Of a DNA stretch of 64,000 bases, positions 9,501-17,473 are shown piece by piece. The translations under genes and the position numbers were made by a program. The stretch comes from CAZIPN01 sp964541225 (GTDB lineage: Bacteria > Actinomycetota > Coriobacteriia > Anaerosomatales > JAAXUF01). The stretch covers positions 3,277 through 67,276 of the forward strand of contig CAZIPN010000009.1 in NCBI GenBank assembly GCA_964541225.1, read 5' to 3'. How positions within the stretch are numbered: the stretch's first letter is position 1; each line of letters begins with the position of its first letter. The notes under the pieces are model-generated. The model did no database searches. It was not told where the DNA came from and worked only from the letters and a program-made list of their open reading frames with translations.

Positions 9501-12433
9501 TGACCGATCCGTACTCGCCACTCAAGATCAAGACTCCCGCCGAGAACGGCCTGCAACTCTCGGGTCTGTGGTCGATCGGCGTCTCAGGCGACTTGCCCAT
9601 CCTGCTCGTGCGTGTCGAAGAACTCGAGCACGCACCACTGGTCCGGCAAGCGCTTCTCGCGCACCAGTATTGGCGCCACAAGGGGCTGCTGGCTGATCTC
9701 GTCATCCTCAACACGCGCCCGACCGGATATGCCGACGACCTCGACGATCGCCTGCGGCTGCTCGTGCGCACCGGCCACGCCTTGCAGCTGCTCGACAAGC
9801 CAGCCGGCGTCTATCTGCGCCGAAGCGACCAGATGCACCCCGACGTGCTCAACCTCCTGCTCTCGGTGGCACGCGCCACGCTCGACGGCGACGGCGGCAC
9901 CATCGAACTCCAGCTCAATCGCCGAGCGCGCCACGCGCCGACCACCGACATACTTATCGTCACCAAGCAGCCGCGTCCAGGCGACTACCCTGCGCCGAAA
10001 TTCGAACGGCCGAGATTGCTCTACGACAACGGCTTTGGCGGGTTCGATCCGGCGACGGGCGAGTACGTCATCGTGCTCGAGGGCGATGCCACAACGCCGG
10101 CGCCCTGGATCGACGTCCTGGCGTCCGCCAATTTCGGCTGCACTGTGAGCGAAGCCGGCGTGGGCTGCACGTGGGCGCTCAACAGCCATGAGAATCGCAT
10201 CACGACGTGGAACAACGACCCTGTCAGCGACGGGTCAGGCGAAGCGATCTACATCCGCGACGACGAAACCGGCGAGTTCTGGAGTCCAACACCGCTGCCC
10301 GTGCGATCGGCAGACCCCTACGTCATCCGGCACGGCCATGGACGCGTGACGTTCGAGCACGAGACACACGGTATCGCTCACAAGCTGCGCTGGTTCATCC
10401 CGCCAAACGATCCGGTTCGGATCTGCAGGCTCGAACTGCACAACACGGGCAACGTGGCGCGCAAGCTCTCGGTGACCCAGTTCGTGGAGTGGGTTCTCGG
10501 CGACTCGCGCTCGAAGGCTCAGCAGTTGGTGGCCACATGGTTCGATGACGAGAACGACATGCTCACTGCTCACAACCACCTCAACCTCGACTTCCCGGGC
10601 AGGTGCGCATTCCTGGCATGCAATAGGCCCCTCTCGAGCTGGACCGCGAACCGTACGGAGTTCGTGGGACGCAATGGCCGGGCAGCAGATCCCGCGGCAA
10701 TGCACTCCAAGGAACTCGGTCGAGCGAGCGGCCGCTACTACGACAACTGCGGTGCGCTACAGACCAAGGTGGAGCTCTCGCCGCACGGCAAGGTCACGGT
10801 CACGTTCTTCCTCGGCCAGACCGCCACGCTTGAGGAAGCACGCGAACTCGTGGCTCGCCACAAGGCCTCCGGTTCTGCCGAGACGGTACTCGCTGAATGC
10901 GAGACGTTCTGGAATGACCTGCTCGGCACGGTGCAAGTCGACACGCCTGACGACCAGCTGGACTTGATGGTCAACCACTGGCTGCTCTACCAGACTACGG
11001 CCTGCCGGTTGTGGGGTCGTACCGCAACGTACCAGAGTTCCGGAGCATTCGGTTTTCGCGACCAGCTGCAGGATTCACTGGCGCTGCTCTACTCGCGGCC
11101 TGACCTCGTGCGAGCGCAGATCGTTGAGGCGAGCCGCCATCAATTCCCCGAAGGAGACGTCCTGCACTGGTGGCAGCCACATTCTGGCCGAGGCGTGCGC
11201 ACACACATCTCCGATGATCGTCACTGGCTGCCACTGGTCGTTGCCGAGTACCTCGCCGCGACCGGCGACTCTTCGGTTCTCGACGAGCGCACGGCCTTCC
11301 TTGAGGGCCAGCCCCTGCCCCTGGAGGCAGAGGACGCCTACGTCCAACCAGCGATGTCAGAGCAGGCGGCTACAGTGTACGAACACTGCCTGCGCGCGCT
11401 GGAGGCTGGCCGTCCCGTTGGCGCACACGGGCTTCCGCTCATGGGAGGAGGCGACTGGAACGACGGCATGAACCGAGTTGGGCACGAGGGCAAGGGCGAG
11501 AGCGTGTGGCTCGCGTGGTTCCTCATCTACGTGCTGAAGAAGTTCGCGCCGGTGGCGCAGTCGCGTGGCGATTCTGAGTTGGCCAAGGACTACGTGGCGT
11601 GGGCCGAACGCCTGCGTGTCGCCGTTGAGGACCACTCGTGGGATGGAGCATGGTATCACCGCGCATACTTCGACGATGGCACGCCACTTGGCACCCACGC
11701 CGCCGCCGAGGCCCGAATCGATGCGATCGCGCAGGCGTGGGCAACCATCTCTGGAGCCGCTGGCCCTGAGCGCGCAGCAGCGGCACTGGAGTCCGTCGAG
11801 GAGAAGCTCGTACGCCGAGAAGATGGCTTGATCGCGCTGCTCACTCCGCCGTTCGATCACATGCTGCAAGACCCCGGCTACATCAAAGGCTACGTGCCGG
11901 GAGTCCGTGAGAACGGTGGCCAATACACGCACGGTGCCTTGTGGGTAGTCCTTGCGCACCTCATGCGAGGAGACGGCGATGATGCTGCAGGGCTGCTCTC
12001 CCTGATCAACCCGATTGGGCACGCACTCGATCCTGACCATGCGCGCCACTATGCCGTGGAGCCATACGTCGTGGCTGCCGACATCTACGCGGCGCCACCC
12101 CACGTGGGTCGCGGTGGCTGGACCTGGTACACCGGTTCAGCCTCATGGTTCTACCGAGTGGCCGTGGAGTGGATGCTCGGCCTGCGGATCATCACCGAGA
12201 ACGGCACGCCGTCACTCGTGGTGGACCCATGCATCCCGAAGCGGTGGCCTGGTTTCGAGATGACCTATCGTCACGGGGCGGCGGTCTACCGCATTCGCGT
12301 CGAGAACCCGCGAGGCGTCAATCGCGGCGTTGCTCACGCAACAGTCGACGGCCAGCGGTATGACACTATGCCTATCCCGCTTGTGGACGACGACCGCGAA
12401 CACTCGGTGATCGTCACCATGCTCGGCGGGTAG
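3599..12433 (+). CDS. ndvB: Cyclic beta-1,2-glucan synthase (NdvB/Cgs-like, GT84-GH94)
   Basis: A 2,944-aa membrane enzyme, close to the roughly 2,800-2,900 aa of known Cgs proteins. Membrane segments lie near residues 410-470, 824-858 and 947-988. The GT84 glycosyltransferase core lies between the first two, with the DxD-type motif ITLDSDTIL (about 627-635) and HRWVRGDWQ (about 775-785). A glycoamylase-like domain follows (about 1375-1590, ending AHHQGMSF). Two GH94-type blocks come next (from about 1670 and 2180), and the phosphorylase catalytic motif GDWNDGMN lies at about 2618-2625. Such proteins prime, elongate, trim and cyclise beta-1,2-glucan at the inner membrane. The ATG at 3599 has AAGGAG at 3589-3594; in-frame codons upstream lack a site. 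It stands alone, with no glucan exporter beside it, so the product may be linear glucan or a related polymer. Confidence 0.9.
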   Translation: MPDTPAGTNSRAASNETPFREELLSADRLAEEARHIASRQTWTAGKRLRTTPLIPLLHRAATGLAADNHELAQAARATGASPPAGEWLLDNYYLIEQQVILVRDDLPGGYGMELPRLTEGPYRDFPRLYSALLTLLGHTDSRLDEEYLLRFVSGYQEISPLTIGEVWAVPIMLRIGLVENLRRLSRAAVSFLRAELAADEWAERLLLATRDAADTLPSLLGTIDVETRGMPPAFFARFARRLGEVEYGGDAINAWIERRLSAENIVLEDAAVQAQQEQAADQVSIANSITSIRFLDALDWREFFERVSVAEEILRRDPAQTYAVMDFGSRDRYRHALEVLARRSDAGEIDIAQRAVVLARDALARDASDQVRGHVGWWLAGAGRYDLEPAISYRPILSEWIYRTVLRPKAFVYVMMLLVLTALLGVGLVAYAQSAGSATWQVVVLLLISLVPLTDLALIVVNRVVAFLFPPRQLAKLDPRLPVDDSHRTFVVFPALLSSVGSARSIVEHLETTYLANRDSNIAFGLVGDLRASTEQTRSDDGDITEATVRGISELNERYEAEHGVRPFHLLIRERKYNESEAAWMGWERKRGALTELVREMRGETNTSFVTKIGDAAFRHSCVFAITLDSDTILPRDGARKLICAIAHPLNRARWTPGDPRVSSGYGLIQPRIDMTLPGSKRSRFAEMHSGRTGIDPYSGAVSDTYQDVFGEGSFTGKGIFEIDVFAGVLEGRFPENTLLSHDLVEGSFLRTALASDIEVLDDYPANYLAASSRLHRWVRGDWQTLPWLGVRVANTSGQGELNPLSVLHRWKMLDNLRRSLVPPTMLLMFALGWLLLPHALLSWPILLLLLVLFPAYFSLADAMVFRPRSVSFVSSAPSLLRDFAGDSWRGAVSLAVLPHQAWLMADAITRALYRMTISHKHLLEWETAADAEKRAGTTRAAFWRAMGPVAIVAVLVVLATTLGQGWRVAATIPLVLIWLAGPFFAWWISTPLPQRVIEPFSADERHALRRIARKTWRFFDTFVVAHGHNLAPDNFQEDPGGEVAWRSSPTNVGLQLLSYVSAYDLGYLTLANLEDRVAMTLSVVAGLERFRGHFFNWYDISTLEPLRPMYVSTVDSGNLAGHLLVLRLALLELSEAPLLGPQLLDGARDAALLALEDLVSCQDEIGPPDNARSMREALDGLMRTIDTSELPRDLGEWSALLKRLDVLATEAQRILGGLDNVRTPLRVASAVGAEAGEGLSVPVTPLEQLSASIDDVVCSIAEPLALLGRLAPWASLLAEAPEPARAEPTLTPLFEYVPSVVGLAEGLTQAVAALETFASAKSANAEQSPVSAWAREIRESMRASRPASVELLARLRLSADITREMWEHTDFSVLYDEHRNLFSIGYNLNEGRLDGSYYDLLASECRLASFLAIAKGDVPQEHWFRLGRSLTRIREGRALVSWSASMFEYLMPLLVMHDWPATLLSETYHTVVEAQIDYGRTRGVPWGVSESAFNAKDAALTYQYQAFGVPGLGLKRGLSDDVVVAPYAALLALPIAPREVLADMAMFTAEGAEGRYGFYEALDYTPGRVPAGTTRAVVKAYFAHHQGMSFVALGNAIVGGKMSDRFHADPMVGSTELLLQERLPRHVQLVSPHVEEVENLRSVRELPPPMTRSYNTAETPVPSTHFLSNGRYSVMVTNGGGGYSRWNGLAVNRYREDVTRDCWGTFFYVRDTESGDVFSAPHNPYPAKPDQYNVIFAPDKAEYRRRDRDLETHVEVSVSPEDDVEIRRLTITNHGRTPRNLEITSYFEIALTAQASDQAHKSFSNLFVETESLSDTNAILFSRRPRSSAEERVWGLHVVACEAEHCTMSYETDRAAFLGRLRGVDNPVAIESDGPLGKATGSVLDPCCSLRSGILVPPGESTRLVFSTGVAETHDAAVRLTEKYSDPRSAQRAIDLAWTAAQLELRDLGISPQEAMTLERLASRLVLTDPYSPLKIKTPAENGLQLSGLWSIGVSGDLPILLVRVEELEHAPLVRQALLAHQYWRHKGLLADLVILNTRPTGYADDLDDRLRLLVRTGHALQLLDKPAGVYLRRSDQMHPDVLNLLLSVARATLDGDGGTIELQLNRRARHAPTTDILIVTKQPRPGDYPAPKFERPRLLYDNGFGGFDPATGEYVIVLEGDATTPAPWIDVLASANFGCTVSEAGVGCTWALNSHENRITTWNNDPVSDGSGEAIYIRDDETGEFWSPTPLPVRSADPYVIRHGHGRVTFEHETHGIAHKLRWFIPPNDPVRICRLELHNTGNVARKLSVTQFVEWVLGDSRSKAQQLVATWFDDENDMLTAHNHLNLDFPGRCAFLACNRPLSSWTANRTEFVGRNGRAADPAAMHSKELGRASGRYYDNCGALQTKVELSPHGKVTVTFFLGQTATLEEARELVARHKASGSAETVLAECETFWNDLLGTVQVDTPDDQLDLMVNHWLLYQTTACRLWGRTATYQSSGAFGFRDQLQDSLALLYSRPDLVRAQIVEASRHQFPEGDVLHWWQPHSGRGVRTHISDDRHWLPLVVAEYLAATGDSSVLDERTAFLEGQPLPLEAEDAYVQPAMSEQAATVYEHCLRALEAGRPVGAHGLPLMGGGDWNDGMNRVGHEGKGESVWLAWFLIYVLKKFAPVAQSRGDSELAKDYVAWAERLRVAVEDHSWDGAWYHRAYFDDGTPLGTHAAAEARIDAIAQAWATISGAAGPERAAAALESVEEKLVRREDGLIALLTPPFDHMLQDPGYIKGYVPGVRENGGQYTHGALWVVLAHLMRGDGDDAAGLLSLINPIGHALDPDHARHYAVEPYVVAADIYAAPPHVGRGGWTWYTGSASWFYRVAVEWMLGLRIITENGTPSLVVDPCIPKRWPGFEMTYRHGAAVYRIRVENPRGVNRGVAHATVDGQRYDTMPIPLVDDDREHSVIVTMLGG

Positions 12434-12671
12434 CACCGTCGATCTCAAGCGCAACAGGAATTCCACCAGCCAAGATCCGGCTGCCCCGCCGATTTAATGG
12501 TCCTGGTTTCCCTTTTGCCGACATCCCCTGTATACTGCGCTATCAACAGTGCGCCTCACTCAGGCGCCTCACCCGGACTCGGTTGTCCCTCGCCTCCCCT
12601 GTTGGCCGTCGGATCAGCTGCGTCTACACGCAGTGCTGCCGCATCGGCGCACAGGAATGGAGTGCTACAAC
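12434..12671 (+). promoter_or_regulatory. Long leader before the DEAD-box helicase gene
   Basis: A -10-like TATACT lies at 12531-12536, with a weak TTTCCC 18 nt upstream. Transcription from there gives an untranslated leader of about 130 nt. Long leaders are common on cold-inducible helicase mRNAs, but no known motif is recognised here. Confidence 0.3.
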
Positions 12672-13955
12672 TTGAGTTTCAACAATCTGGGCTTGGACGA
12701 GCGCCTGCTCAAGGCTGTCCGCAGCATGGGCTACAGCGTCCCTACGCCCATCCAAGAACAAGCAATACCTTCGATCATCGAGGGCAAAGATGTTGTCGGC
12801 TGCGCGCAGACCGGTACCGGCAAGACCGCCGCGTTCACGCTCCCTACGCTTCAGCGAGTGCGGGCAGGCAACAGGCGTCCCGCAGCTCTGATCGTCACAC
12901 CCACACGCGAGCTCGCGCTGCAGATCGAGGGCGTCGCGAAAGAGGCCGCCCGATTCACCCAGCATCGAGTGGCTGTCGTCTACGGCGGCGTCGGCTACGG
13001 CCCCCAGGCTGCGGCACTGCGCAAAGGCGTCGACATCTTGGTCGCAACGCCGGGTCGCCTCCTGGACCTGTGCAACCAAGGCGACTGCAAACTCGACCGC
13101 GTCGAAGTGCTCGTTCTGGACGAGGCCGACCGCATGCTCGACATGGGCTTCTGGCCGGACGTGAAGCGCATTCTGGGGCTCCTCCCCTCCAACCGACAGA
13201 ACCTTCTGTTCTCGGCGACGATGAGTCCCGAGGTCATGCGCGTTGCGGGCGACACACTGCATGAGCCGGTCCGCATCGACGTCGCTCCGCCGAGCAAGCC
13301 GATCGACAAGATCGCCCAGTCCGTCTATCCCGTCAGCGGTCAGCAGAAGGTGGAGTTGCTGCTCTCGCTCATCCAAGATCACGACCTGAGTCGCGTGCTC
13401 ATCTTCACGCGAACCAAGCATCGCGCGGATCGCGTCGCTCGCGTCTTGAGCAAGAACGGCATCAGCGGGGCAGCCATTCACGGCAACCGCTCGCAGTCAC
13501 AGCGACAGCAGGCTCTCGAGGGCTTCAAGCGCGGCAGGCACAAGGTGCTCGTCGCCACTGACATCGTGGCCCGCGGCATCGACGTCGACGGCATAAGCCA
13601 CGTCATCAACTTCGACCTGCCGACGGTTCCAGCGGACTACGTCCACCGCATCGGCCGAACCGCGCGTGCGGGAAAGAGCGGCACGGCGTTCTCGCTGTTC
13701 GCGCCAGAAGAGCATGATCAGCTGCGCGATATCGAGAAGACGATCGGCGCCGTCCTGGCGTGCGAAGACCATGACGGGTTCCGATACGCGACCGATCGGC
13801 TCGTTCCAGATCCAGACCGGCAGATCGCGGCACAGCGAAACCAGCAGCGCCCTGTCGCCGGAAGTGGCCGCTCTGGCCGACCCGGCGGTGGAGCCCGAAG
13901 GCGTCGCCGCTACCCCAGCTCCTCAGGCCAGTCCAGCGCAGCGGCGAGCGCCTAG
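12672..13955 (+). CDS. DEAD-box ATP-dependent RNA helicase (RhlE/CsdA-like)
   Basis: A protein of about 427 aa with the full DEAD-box motif series: Q motif (SFNNLGLDERLL...GYSVPTPIQEQAIP), motif I AQTGTGKT, PTRELALQ, DEAD within VLDEADRMLDMGFW, SAT, ATDIVARGID, and HRIGRTARAG. It unwinds structured RNA in ribosome assembly, mRNA turnover or cold adaptation. The short C-terminal tail is Arg/Gly/Ser-rich (about the last 35 residues), as in RhlE-type proteins. The TTG at 12672 is preferred because GGAG lies 9 nt upstream and homologues begin MSFxxLGL. An ATG at 12657 in the same frame is the alternative. Confidence 0.93.
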   Translation: MSFNNLGLDERLLKAVRSMGYSVPTPIQEQAIPSIIEGKDVVGCAQTGTGKTAAFTLPTLQRVRAGNRRPAALIVTPTRELALQIEGVAKEAARFTQHRVAVVYGGVGYGPQAAALRKGVDILVATPGRLLDLCNQGDCKLDRVEVLVLDEADRMLDMGFWPDVKRILGLLPSNRQNLLFSATMSPEVMRVAGDTLHEPVRIDVAPPSKPIDKIAQSVYPVSGQQKVELLLSLIQDHDLSRVLIFTRTKHRADRVARVLSKNGISGAAIHGNRSQSQRQQALEGFKRGRHKVLVATDIVARGIDVDGISHVINFDLPTVPADYVHRIGRTARAGKSGTAFSLFAPEEHDQLRDIEKTIGAVLACEDHDGFRYATDRLVPDPDRQIAAQRNQQRPVAGSGRSGRPGGGARRRRRYPSSSGQSSAAASA

Positions 13956-14080
13956 CAAGCCGCTCGGCTGCTCGGCCAAGAACGCCGGGATCCGGCACCT
14001 GATGTCCCTGCTGTTCGCAATGAACGTACGTCGCCTTCACTTGACGGACCTCAGGATCGAAGCCAGCCGACAAACGCAAA

Positions 14081-14104
14081 GACTCCAGCGCCTACGCTGG
14101 AGTC
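14081..14104 (-). terminator. Terminator of tRNA-Ile
   Basis: GACTCCAGC-6 nt-GCTGGAGTC is a perfect 9-bp stem. On the minus strand it is followed by TTTGCGTTT. It lies 15 bp beyond the tRNA and may also stop rightward transcription from the helicase gene. Confidence 0.85.
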
Positions 14105-14118
14105 CTCATTGGGCGGTC

Positions 14119-14195
14119 TGGTGGGCCCGGTTGGATTCGAACCAACGACCTCACGGTTATCAGCCGTGCGCTCTAACCAACTGAGCTACGGGCCC
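14119..14195 (-). tRNA. tRNA-Ile(GAT)
   Basis: A 77-nt tRNA including an encoded CCA end. The acceptor stem is GGGCCCG paired with CGGGCCC, and the D-arm reads GCTCAGTTGGTTAGAGC. The anticodon loop is CTGATAA with anticodon GAT, and the T-arm is GTTGGTTCGAATCCAAC. All four stems pair. It is a lone tRNA outside any visible rRNA operon. Confidence 0.97.
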
Positions 14196-14219
14196 GGTCT
14201 GGGCGAAATGCCCGCATAC

Positions 14220-14247
14220 CATATACCAGCTGCTCAGGCGGGGTCAA
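14220..14247 (-). promoter_or_regulatory. Promoter of tRNA-Ile
   Basis: On the minus strand TTGACC (14242-14247) and TATATG (14220-14225) are separated by 16 nt. The -10 lies about 25 nt before the mature 5' end. This is a sigma-70-type layout. Confidence 0.7.
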
Positions 14248-14326
14248 GGAAGCCGATCGCCCTGGTCGGCGGGACGGTTGCGGCCCCGCCGGGCACCTCG
14301 ATTAGCGGACGTTCGCGACCGATCCC

Positions 14327-14725
14327 TCAGCGCGCATCTCCAACGACGGTCACGTCGAAGTGGCGACTTCTCGGCCCGTCGAATTCGGCGAAGTAAACCG
14401 CCTGCCACGTCCCCAAAGCCACCCTCCCACCAGCAATCGGCAACATCGCGCTCGTCCCGACGAGCGCCGTCTTGAAGTGAGCGTCGCTGTTTCCCTCAAC
14501 GTGGCGCCAGCCCCCTTCCCGAGGCGAGATGCGCTCAAGCCCGATCCGGATGTCTCGCGCGACATCCGGATCGGCGTTCTCGTTCACGGTGATGCCCGCC
14601 GTCGTGTGTGGGCTCGATATCAACACGATGCCCTCGCCTACATTGGCATGTCGAACCGCCTCGGCGACTCGCTCGGTCACGTCGACGAGCTGCTCCCGGC
14701 TCGTGGTTCTCACCTCGAAATGCAT
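14327..14725 (-). CDS. YjbQ-family protein (UPF0047)
   Basis: A 132-aa protein of the YjbQ/UPF0047 family, some members of which have weak thiamin-phosphate synthase activity; the native role is unsettled. The family signature SPHTTAGITVNENADPDV is near residues 40-57, followed by WRHVEGNSDAH and a GTWQAVYFAEFDGPR end. The ATG at 14725 follows GGAGGAAGC with correct spacing. A longer in-frame start 45 bp upstream has no such site. It is a single gene divergent from the BFN-domain gene. Confidence 0.88.
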   Translation of the reverse strand: MHFEVRTTSREQLVDVTERVAEAVRHANVGEGIVLISSPHTTAGITVNENADPDVARDIRIGLERISPREGGWRHVEGNSDAHFKTALVGTSAMLPIAGGRVALGTWQAVYFAEFDGPRSRHFDVTVVGDAR

Positions 14726-14816
14726 GCTTCCTCCATCCTTCGCCTTGAGACGCTGTCGTATGATGGACATTGTGCTCTTGACGCCGAACTAGACTCCCCC
14801 TGCCGAAAGGGTTCTC

Positions 14817-15308
14817 GTGATTGAAGTCCGTATTGCCAGTCTCGCCGTCGATCCGCGTTCCAATCAGCCCGTGATCATTCTGCGCCCCCTTGAGGACAGC
14901 GAACCCAGCCGCGTTCTCCCGATCTGGATCGGTCAACCCGAAGCCACGGCAATCCTCTTGGCGCTCGAGGGTGTGGACTTGCCGCGCCCACTCACACACG
15001 ATCTCATGAAGAACCTGATCGAGACTCTGGACGCCTACGTGGAGCGCGTCGAAATCACCCGGGTTGAGGAAGGGACCTTCTTCGCGGCCCTGATTGTACG
15101 CGCCGAGGAACGCACACTGGCGGTTGACGCACGGCCCTCCGACTCGATCGCACTGGCAGTGCGCGTTGGGGCACCCGTGTTCGTTGCCGAGGACGTGATG
15201 GAGAGCGCGGCAGTGTCCGACGAATCCGGCGAGATCGACGAGGAGGCTGAACTCCAAGCGTTCCGGGAGTTCCTTGAGCACGTGAACCCCGAGGACTTCC
15301 AGGGCTAG
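14817..15308 (+). CDS. Bifunctional nuclease (BFN/DUF151) domain protein
   Basis: A 163-aa DUF151 (BFN) protein. The conserved core includes LPIWIGQPEATAI, the substrate-facing DLMKNLIETLDA and a DARPSDSIALAVR motif, all typical of the family. An acidic C-terminal tail (EEAELQAFREFLEHVNPEDF) resembles the UvrB/UvrC-like tail of many bacterial members. Plant BFN proteins cleave DNA and RNA; the bacterial role is not established. The start is GTG. Confidence 0.88.
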   Translation: MIEVRIASLAVDPRSNQPVIILRPLEDSEPSRVLPIWIGQPEATAILLALEGVDLPRPLTHDLMKNLIETLDAYVERVEITRVEEGTFFAALIVRAEERTLAVDARPSDSIALAVRVGAPVFVAEDVMESAAVSDESGEIDEEAELQAFREFLEHVNPEDFQG

Positions 15309-15364
15309 TCGAGTCGCGGTACTGCCTGCTGCCATGAACTCCAAACAGCGTCGGCGCTGCTACC

Positions 15365-15394
15365 AGCGGCAGCCGCCCGCGTCTTGCTGCCGCT
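15365..15394. terminator. Possible bidirectional terminator
   Basis: AGCGGCAGC-12 nt-GCTGCCGCT is a perfect 9-bp inverted repeat between two convergent genes, the BFN-domain gene and the ABC permease gene. No long T-run is present on either side. Confidence 0.45.
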
Positions 15395-15418
15395 CACGTC
15401 GCAGCGAACTGTCCTTCG

Positions 15419-16606
15419 CTACTCGTAGCGTAGCGCCACAATCGGGTCAAGCCGAGACGCCCGCCATGCGGGATACACGCCGAAGAAGACGCCCACCGCC
15501 GCGCTGAAGACGAAGGCCAGCGTCACCGCCCACCACGTGACCTCGGCAGGTACCCACTTGTGCAGCGCGTACGCACCTCCCGCGCCCAGCCCAATTCCGA
15601 TGGCTCCGCCGAGGATCGACAGCATCATCGCCTCGATCACGAACTGGCTCAGGATGTCGTAGGTCCGTGCGCCGACGGCCTTGCGGATGCCGATCTCTCG
15701 CGTGCGCTCGGAAACGCTGACCAACATGATATTCATGATGCCGATGCCGCCGACCAGCAGGGAGATCGAGGCGAGCCCCGCGAGCATGGCCGTGAGCGTC
15801 CCGAGGATCGTCGACAAGAAGCTCAGTGTTTGCGCCTGCGTCATCACGGTGAACGGACTCTTGAAGTGAACGCGCAGCGCCATCTCGACTTGCGCCTTGA
15901 CGGCATCTATATTCTTGGCATCTGGGGTGCGCACAAGGAGCTCGGAGATGTTGCCCGTGCCGAGCAACTGTTGCGCTGTCGAGATCGGGATAATGACGAG
16001 ATTGTCTTGACTCCCCCCGAACCCTCCCCCTCGCGTCTCGAGCTGACCGACCACGCGAAACGGCGCGCCGTTGATGTCGACAGTGCGTCCGACCGGATCC
16101 TGTCCAGGAAACAGCTTGTCCCGCACCGTGATTCCCAGCACCACCACGCGAGACGCACCGACCACCTCGCCACGCGAGAACCAACGACCGCTAGCGATGT
16201 TGCCAAATGCCGCGTCCTTCACGTTCTCGTCAGAGGCGACAATTTGGGTGTTCTGCCTCTTGTTGGCAGCACGAGCCTCGCCGGCAGCCTGGAGCTCAGG
16301 AATGACGGTGTTCTCCGGGCCAAGACGAGTCCGCAGGTACTCGATGTCGCCAAGTGTGAACTGCTTGACGATCTCTCCTCCGCCTCCGCCTCCACCGCTA
16401 CTCAGATCACCAGGTAGGGCGAACAGGATGTTGGATCCAAGACCAGCGATCTGTCCTGTGATCTGGCTCTGAACACCGGTCCCCAGCGACACCAGCAAGA
16501 TGACCGCAGCAACCCCGATCACGACGCCGAGCATCGTCAAGGCGCTGCGGACCTTGTTGGCGTTGAGCGCGCGAAGCGCTATGCGGAAGCTCTCGATGAG
16601 GTTCAT
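15419..16606 (-). CDS. MacB-like ABC transporter permease
   Basis: A 395-aa permease with the MacB layout. There is one N-terminal membrane segment (about 20-45, LTMLGVVIGVAAVILLVSLG) and a large outside MacB_PCD domain (about 50-260). A glycine run (SSGGGGGGG) lies near residue 75. Three C-terminal FtsX-type segments begin at about 275 (MLAGLASISLLVGGIGIMNIMLVSVSERTREIGIRKAVGA). Such proteins couple ATP hydrolysis to mechanical transfer of substrates such as peptides, lipids or drugs. The start overlaps the ATPase gene by 4 bp, so translation is coupled. Confidence 0.92.
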   Translation of the reverse strand: MNLIESFRIALRALNANKVRSALTMLGVVIGVAAVILLVSLGTGVQSQITGQIAGLGSNILFALPGDLSSGGGGGGGEIVKQFTLGDIEYLRTRLGPENTVIPELQAAGEARAANKRQNTQIVASDENVKDAAFGNIASGRWFSRGEVVGASRVVVLGITVRDKLFPGQDPVGRTVDINGAPFRVVGQLETRGGGFGGSQDNLVIIPISTAQQLLGTGNISELLVRTPDAKNIDAVKAQVEMALRVHFKSPFTVMTQAQTLSFLSTILGTLTAMLAGLASISLLVGGIGIMNIMLVSVSERTREIGIRKAVGARTYDILSQFVIEAMMLSILGGAIGIGLGAGGAYALHKWVPAEVTWWAVTLAFVFSAAVGVFFGVYPAWRASRLDPIVALRYE

Positions 16607-17454
16607 ACGCCGTGCTTCACATTGACCGAGAGATTCTCCGCGACCGTGTCGATCCGAGCCTCATCGGCGAGATGCCTGATTTCCGCACTCGCGATGATGC
16701 GATCATCGACCAGCTCGTTGAGGACGATACGGCCGTCCGCGATGTGCACAACGCGTTGCGCGTGCCGAGCCACCCGCGCATCGTGGGTGACAAGCACAAC
16801 CGTGATGCCCTGGTCGTTCAGCCCCTGTAGAATCTGCATCACTTCAACGCCACTGCGCGAATCGAGGTTGCCGGTGGGCTCATCGGCAAGCACGATGCTC
16901 GGCTCCGTCACGAGAGCTCGGGCTATGGCGACGCGCTGTTGCTGGCCACCCGAGAGCTGATTGGGCATGTGACGCAGCCGCTCCCCAAGGCCGACGCGCT
17001 CCAGCGCGGCTTTGGCGCGTCGAGCCCGCTCCCCGCCCAGGATGCCCGCATATATGAGGGGCAGCTCGACGTTGGCCACTGCCGTGGTGCGAGCGAGCAA
17101 GTTGAATGACTGGAAGACGAAACCGATGCGTTTGTTGCGCACAGCGGCAAGCTGGTTGGGCTTCATGTCGGAAACGTCCTGCCCGTCGATCGTGACGGTG
17201 CCACTGGTCGGATGATCGAGCAGACCAATGATATGCATCAGCGTCGACTTGCCCGAACCGGATGGCCCCATGATAGCCAGCATCTCGCCACGACGAACTT
17301 CCAACTCGACGCTGTCAAGCGCGTCTACGACGACTTCGTCGAGTACGTAGCGCTTCGTGACGTCGCGAGCCTCAAGCACGATCGCCGCCGCGCTCGGCCC
17401 TCCCATTTCGCCGCTCGCGCCGACAGCGCTGGACGTCACGGGCGGCTGCACCAT
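16603..17454 (-). CDS. MacB/LolD-like ABC transporter ATPase
   Basis: A 283-aa ATPase. Walker A is GPSGSGKST, the Q-loop lies in FVFQSFNLL, the signature is LSGGQQQRVAIARAL, Walker B is VLADEPTGNLDS and the switch histidine is in VTHDAR. The GNLDS sequence is typical of the MacB/LolD/FtsE group. ATG at 17454 is favoured, with GGGGAG 5 nt upstream. A tail of about 35 residues after the core has no clear function. It powers the adjacent permease. Confidence 0.93.
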   Translation of the reverse strand: MVQPPVTSSAVGASGEMGGPSAAAIVLEARDVTKRYVLDEVVVDALDSVELEVRRGEMLAIMGPSGSGKSTLMHIIGLLDHPTSGTVTIDGQDVSDMKPNQLAAVRNKRIGFVFQSFNLLARTTAVANVELPLIYAGILGGERARRAKAALERVGLGERLRHMPNQLSGGQQQRVAIARALVTEPSIVLADEPTGNLDSRSGVEVMQILQGLNDQGITVVLVTHDARVARHAQRVVHIADGRIVLNELVDDRIIASAEIRHLADEARIDTVAENLSVNVKHGV

Positions 17455-17473
17455 AAGCACTCCCCGCCGCCGA

